Origin: Kaistia adipata DSM 17808
Lineage (GTDB): Bacteria; Pseudomonadota; Alphaproteobacteria; Rhizobiales; Kaistiaceae
DNA: 64,000 nucleotides
Reading direction: 5' to 3'
NCBI RefSeq assembly: GCF_000423225.1
Contig: NZ_KE383991.1
Location: 382,217 to 446,216, forward strand
Shown: positions 62,544 to 64,000 of the stretch, one piece after another
How the letters are laid out: each line of letters starts with the position of its first letter
Numbering within the stretch: position 1 is the first letter of the stretch
The notes under the pieces: generated by a model
The model's database searches: none
Seen by the model: only the letters and a program-made list of their open reading frames with translations
Told to the model about the DNA's origin: nothing
Made by a program: the position numbers and the translations under genes

Positions 62544-63422
62544 TCAGGCTTCCTCGAACAGATCGGACGGCATCGCCTTGGAAATCGCCAGGATCAGCAG
62601 TGCCGAGATGGCAACGACGATGAAGGCGACAGCCGAACCAGCGCCGAAATCATACATCGAGAAGCTCTCGCGCCAGATCTGGAAGGCCAGCAGGGTCGTC
62701 GCGGTGCCGGGACCGCCGCCCGTCATCGCATAGACCAGGTCATAGGCCGTGAAGGCGGTCAAAGCGTTGTAGATCAAGAGAACGACGATCATCGCCTTGA
62801 TCTGCGGAAAGGTGATGAAGCGGAAGCGCTGCAGCGCATTGGCCCCGTCGATCTTCGCCGCCTCGATCGCCTCCTCATTGGTTGCCGACAGCGCCGCCAT
62901 CACGAGGACCACGGCAAACGGAACCTGCGTCCAGACATGAGCCGCAACGATCGAGACGAAGACGAGATTGACGTCGATGAGCCAGGGAATCGAGCGCTCG
63001 ATCAATCCGAGCGATTTCAGCAGGCCGTTGAGCACGCCGAAGCTCGGATGAAACACCCACACCCACAGAACTGCGCTGATGGCGCCGGGCAGCACCCAAG
63101 GCAGCAACACGACGGACCGGACGATACCCGCTCCAAAGAACGGGCGGCGCAGGAACAGCGCCACGGCGGTGCCGATGATCACGACCAGAGGTGCGCAGAA
63201 CAGCACGAAGAGCAGCGAATTGCGCAACGCGTCGGCGAAGTAGTCGCCGAAGATCACGGTTTTGTAGTTCTCCAGCCCGACAAAGGGCTGGTCCGGCATC
63301 AGCACCATGACCTGGTGCAGGCTGGTCCAGAGCGCCTCGGCGACCGGATAGATTGTGAAGAGGGCGACGGGTATCAACGTCGGCAACACCCAGGCGGCCG
63401 GAAAGCGTTCGATGGTCGACAT
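62544..63422 (-). CDS. CUT1 ABC transporter permease (MalF type)
   Basis: A 292-residue permease: MSTIERFPAAWVLPTLIPVA at the start, SVVLLPWVLPGAISAVLWVWVF in the middle and the EAA loop AIEAAKIDGANALQRFRFITFP. It lies 86 bp after the SBP gene and forms the channel with the next gene. The ATPase of this importer is not in the window; it may lie upstream beyond 64000 or be shared. Confidence 0.92.
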   Translation of the reverse strand: MSTIERFPAAWVLPTLIPVALFTIYPVAEALWTSLHQVMVLMPDQPFVGLENYKTVIFGDYFADALRNSLLFVLFCAPLVVIIGTAVALFLRRPFFGAGIVRSVVLLPWVLPGAISAVLWVWVFHPSFGVLNGLLKSLGLIERSIPWLIDVNLVFVSIVAAHVWTQVPFAVVLVMAALSATNEEAIEAAKIDGANALQRFRFITFPQIKAMIVVLLIYNALTAFTAYDLVYAMTGGGPGTATTLLAFQIWRESFSMYDFGAGSAVAFIVVAISALLILAISKAMPSDLFEEA

Positions 63423-63508
63423 TATCGGGGAAACCCTGAAGAGCCGTCCGGATCAACCGGAACGAAAGGACCGGGTCCACGATATCGCGGACCCGGCACG
63501 TCGTCAGA

Positions 63509-64000
63509 TCACTTCGCGAAACGCGCCTGCATCATGTTCCAGCGCTCGGCGCCCGCCTTCATCGTCTCGGCAACGCTCGCCTCGCCGACCATGGCCTTGG
63601 CCAGCAGCGGCCGGAAATAGGCAGACCAGATCACCGTCCACTCGGTCCAGGTGCCCGCCCTGGCGGATGCGACCTGCTTCTCCAGCGTCGGCACGTCGAC
63701 CCATTTCTGCCAGGCGTCGATGACGTCCTTGTTCTGGAACAGCGGCATCTGGCCAAAACCCAGGCCCTTCTCCGCCGCCCAGCGCTCGGCCACCTTGTAG
63801 GGCTTGCCGGCCATGAAGTTGACGAACTTCCACGCCGCTTCCGCCCGCTCGGCGTCCGCCGCCGTCTTCGCCGTGACGGCATAGAACTTGGTGAAGCCGA
63901 GCGTCGACTGCGCCGAGCCCGGCATCGGCGCCAGCGCGAACTGGCCGGCGAGCGCCTGCTCTCCCGGCGTGTTCATCGCCGCCAGGACATAGTTGTAGAC
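63509..64000 (-). CDS. CUT1 ABC transporter sugar-binding protein (partial, C-terminal part)
   Basis: The frame runs off the right edge, so only about 163 residues of the C-terminus are seen. FALAPMPGSAQSTLGFTKFYAVT, AAWKFVNFMAGKPYKVAERW and the tail MKAGAERWNMMQARFAK are typical of family 1 extracellular SBPs. An internal ATG at 63976 is not the real start. It is the upstream gene of a minus-strand SBP-permease-permease operon. Confidence 0.88.
   Translation of the reverse strand, partial: VYNYVLAAMNTPGEQALAGQFALAPMPGSAQSTLGFTKFYAVTAKTAADAERAEAAWKFVNFMAGKPYKVAERWAAEKGLGFGQMPLFQNKDVIDAWQKWVDVPTLEKQVASARAGTWTEWTVIWSAYFRPLLAKAMVGEASVAETMKAGAERWNMMQARFAK

Overview
The window is GC-rich, densely packed DNA that reads like accessory chromosome, or possibly megaplasmid, of a soil- or plant-associated alphaproteobacterium. 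Hyphomicrobiales is my best guess, from codon use, the abundance of solute-binding-protein (SBP) ABC importers and the many LacI/GntR-regulated catabolic operons; the genus cannot be fixed from sequence alone. I see no rRNA, tRNA, CRISPR array, insertion sequence or phage gene.

Layout. 1-1753: tail of a polyamine/opine-type ABC importer. 2180-3043: a decayed CoA-transferase gene. 3112-12590 (minus strand): a probable long operon of CoA-transferase, MaoC-type hydratase, GMC alcohol oxidase, ribose-type ABC importer and its LacI repressor. An aldehyde dehydrogenase (13207-14688), a FrdA-like flavoprotein (14833-16563) and a SIS protein (16861-17427) appear to belong to the same regulon, because the same TGAAAnCGnTTTCA palindrome sits at the predicted transcription starts of three promoters. 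17584-22808: an enolase-superfamily dehydratase/racemase, a frameshifted AldA-like dehydrogenase, a FadR-type GntR regulator and a second GMC enzyme. 22837-29390: a HutC-type regulator divergent from a compact operon of PfkB kinase, BtpA-like TIM barrel, two related small proteins of unknown function and a one-domain-ATPase sugar importer. 30126-35855: a DSF-type (diffusible signal factor) quorum-sensing locus, with a REC-PAS-GGDEF-EAL protein, an RpfC-like hybrid sensor and a convergent RpfF-like synthase. 36333-43620: an L,D-transpeptidase, then a LacI-controlled CUT1 sugar importer with a dehydrogenase and an isomerase. 43968-50722: a BMP-type nucleoside importer with two nucleoside hydrolases. 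51187-61086: a LacI-controlled CUT1 importer followed by SDR, creatininase-family, phosphotriesterase-family, FGGY kinase and RidA genes. 61247-64000 (minus strand): a degenerate RidA pseudogene and a further CUT1 importer that runs off the window.

Overall the segment holds seven separate ABC importers, most coupled to their own regulator and catabolic enzymes, plus one signalling locus. The parts most likely to be under-described are the DSF-like locus with a GGDEF-EAL partner in place of HD-GYP RpfG, the PfkB-BtpA-small-protein operon, and the SDR-creatininase-PTE-kinase pathway.
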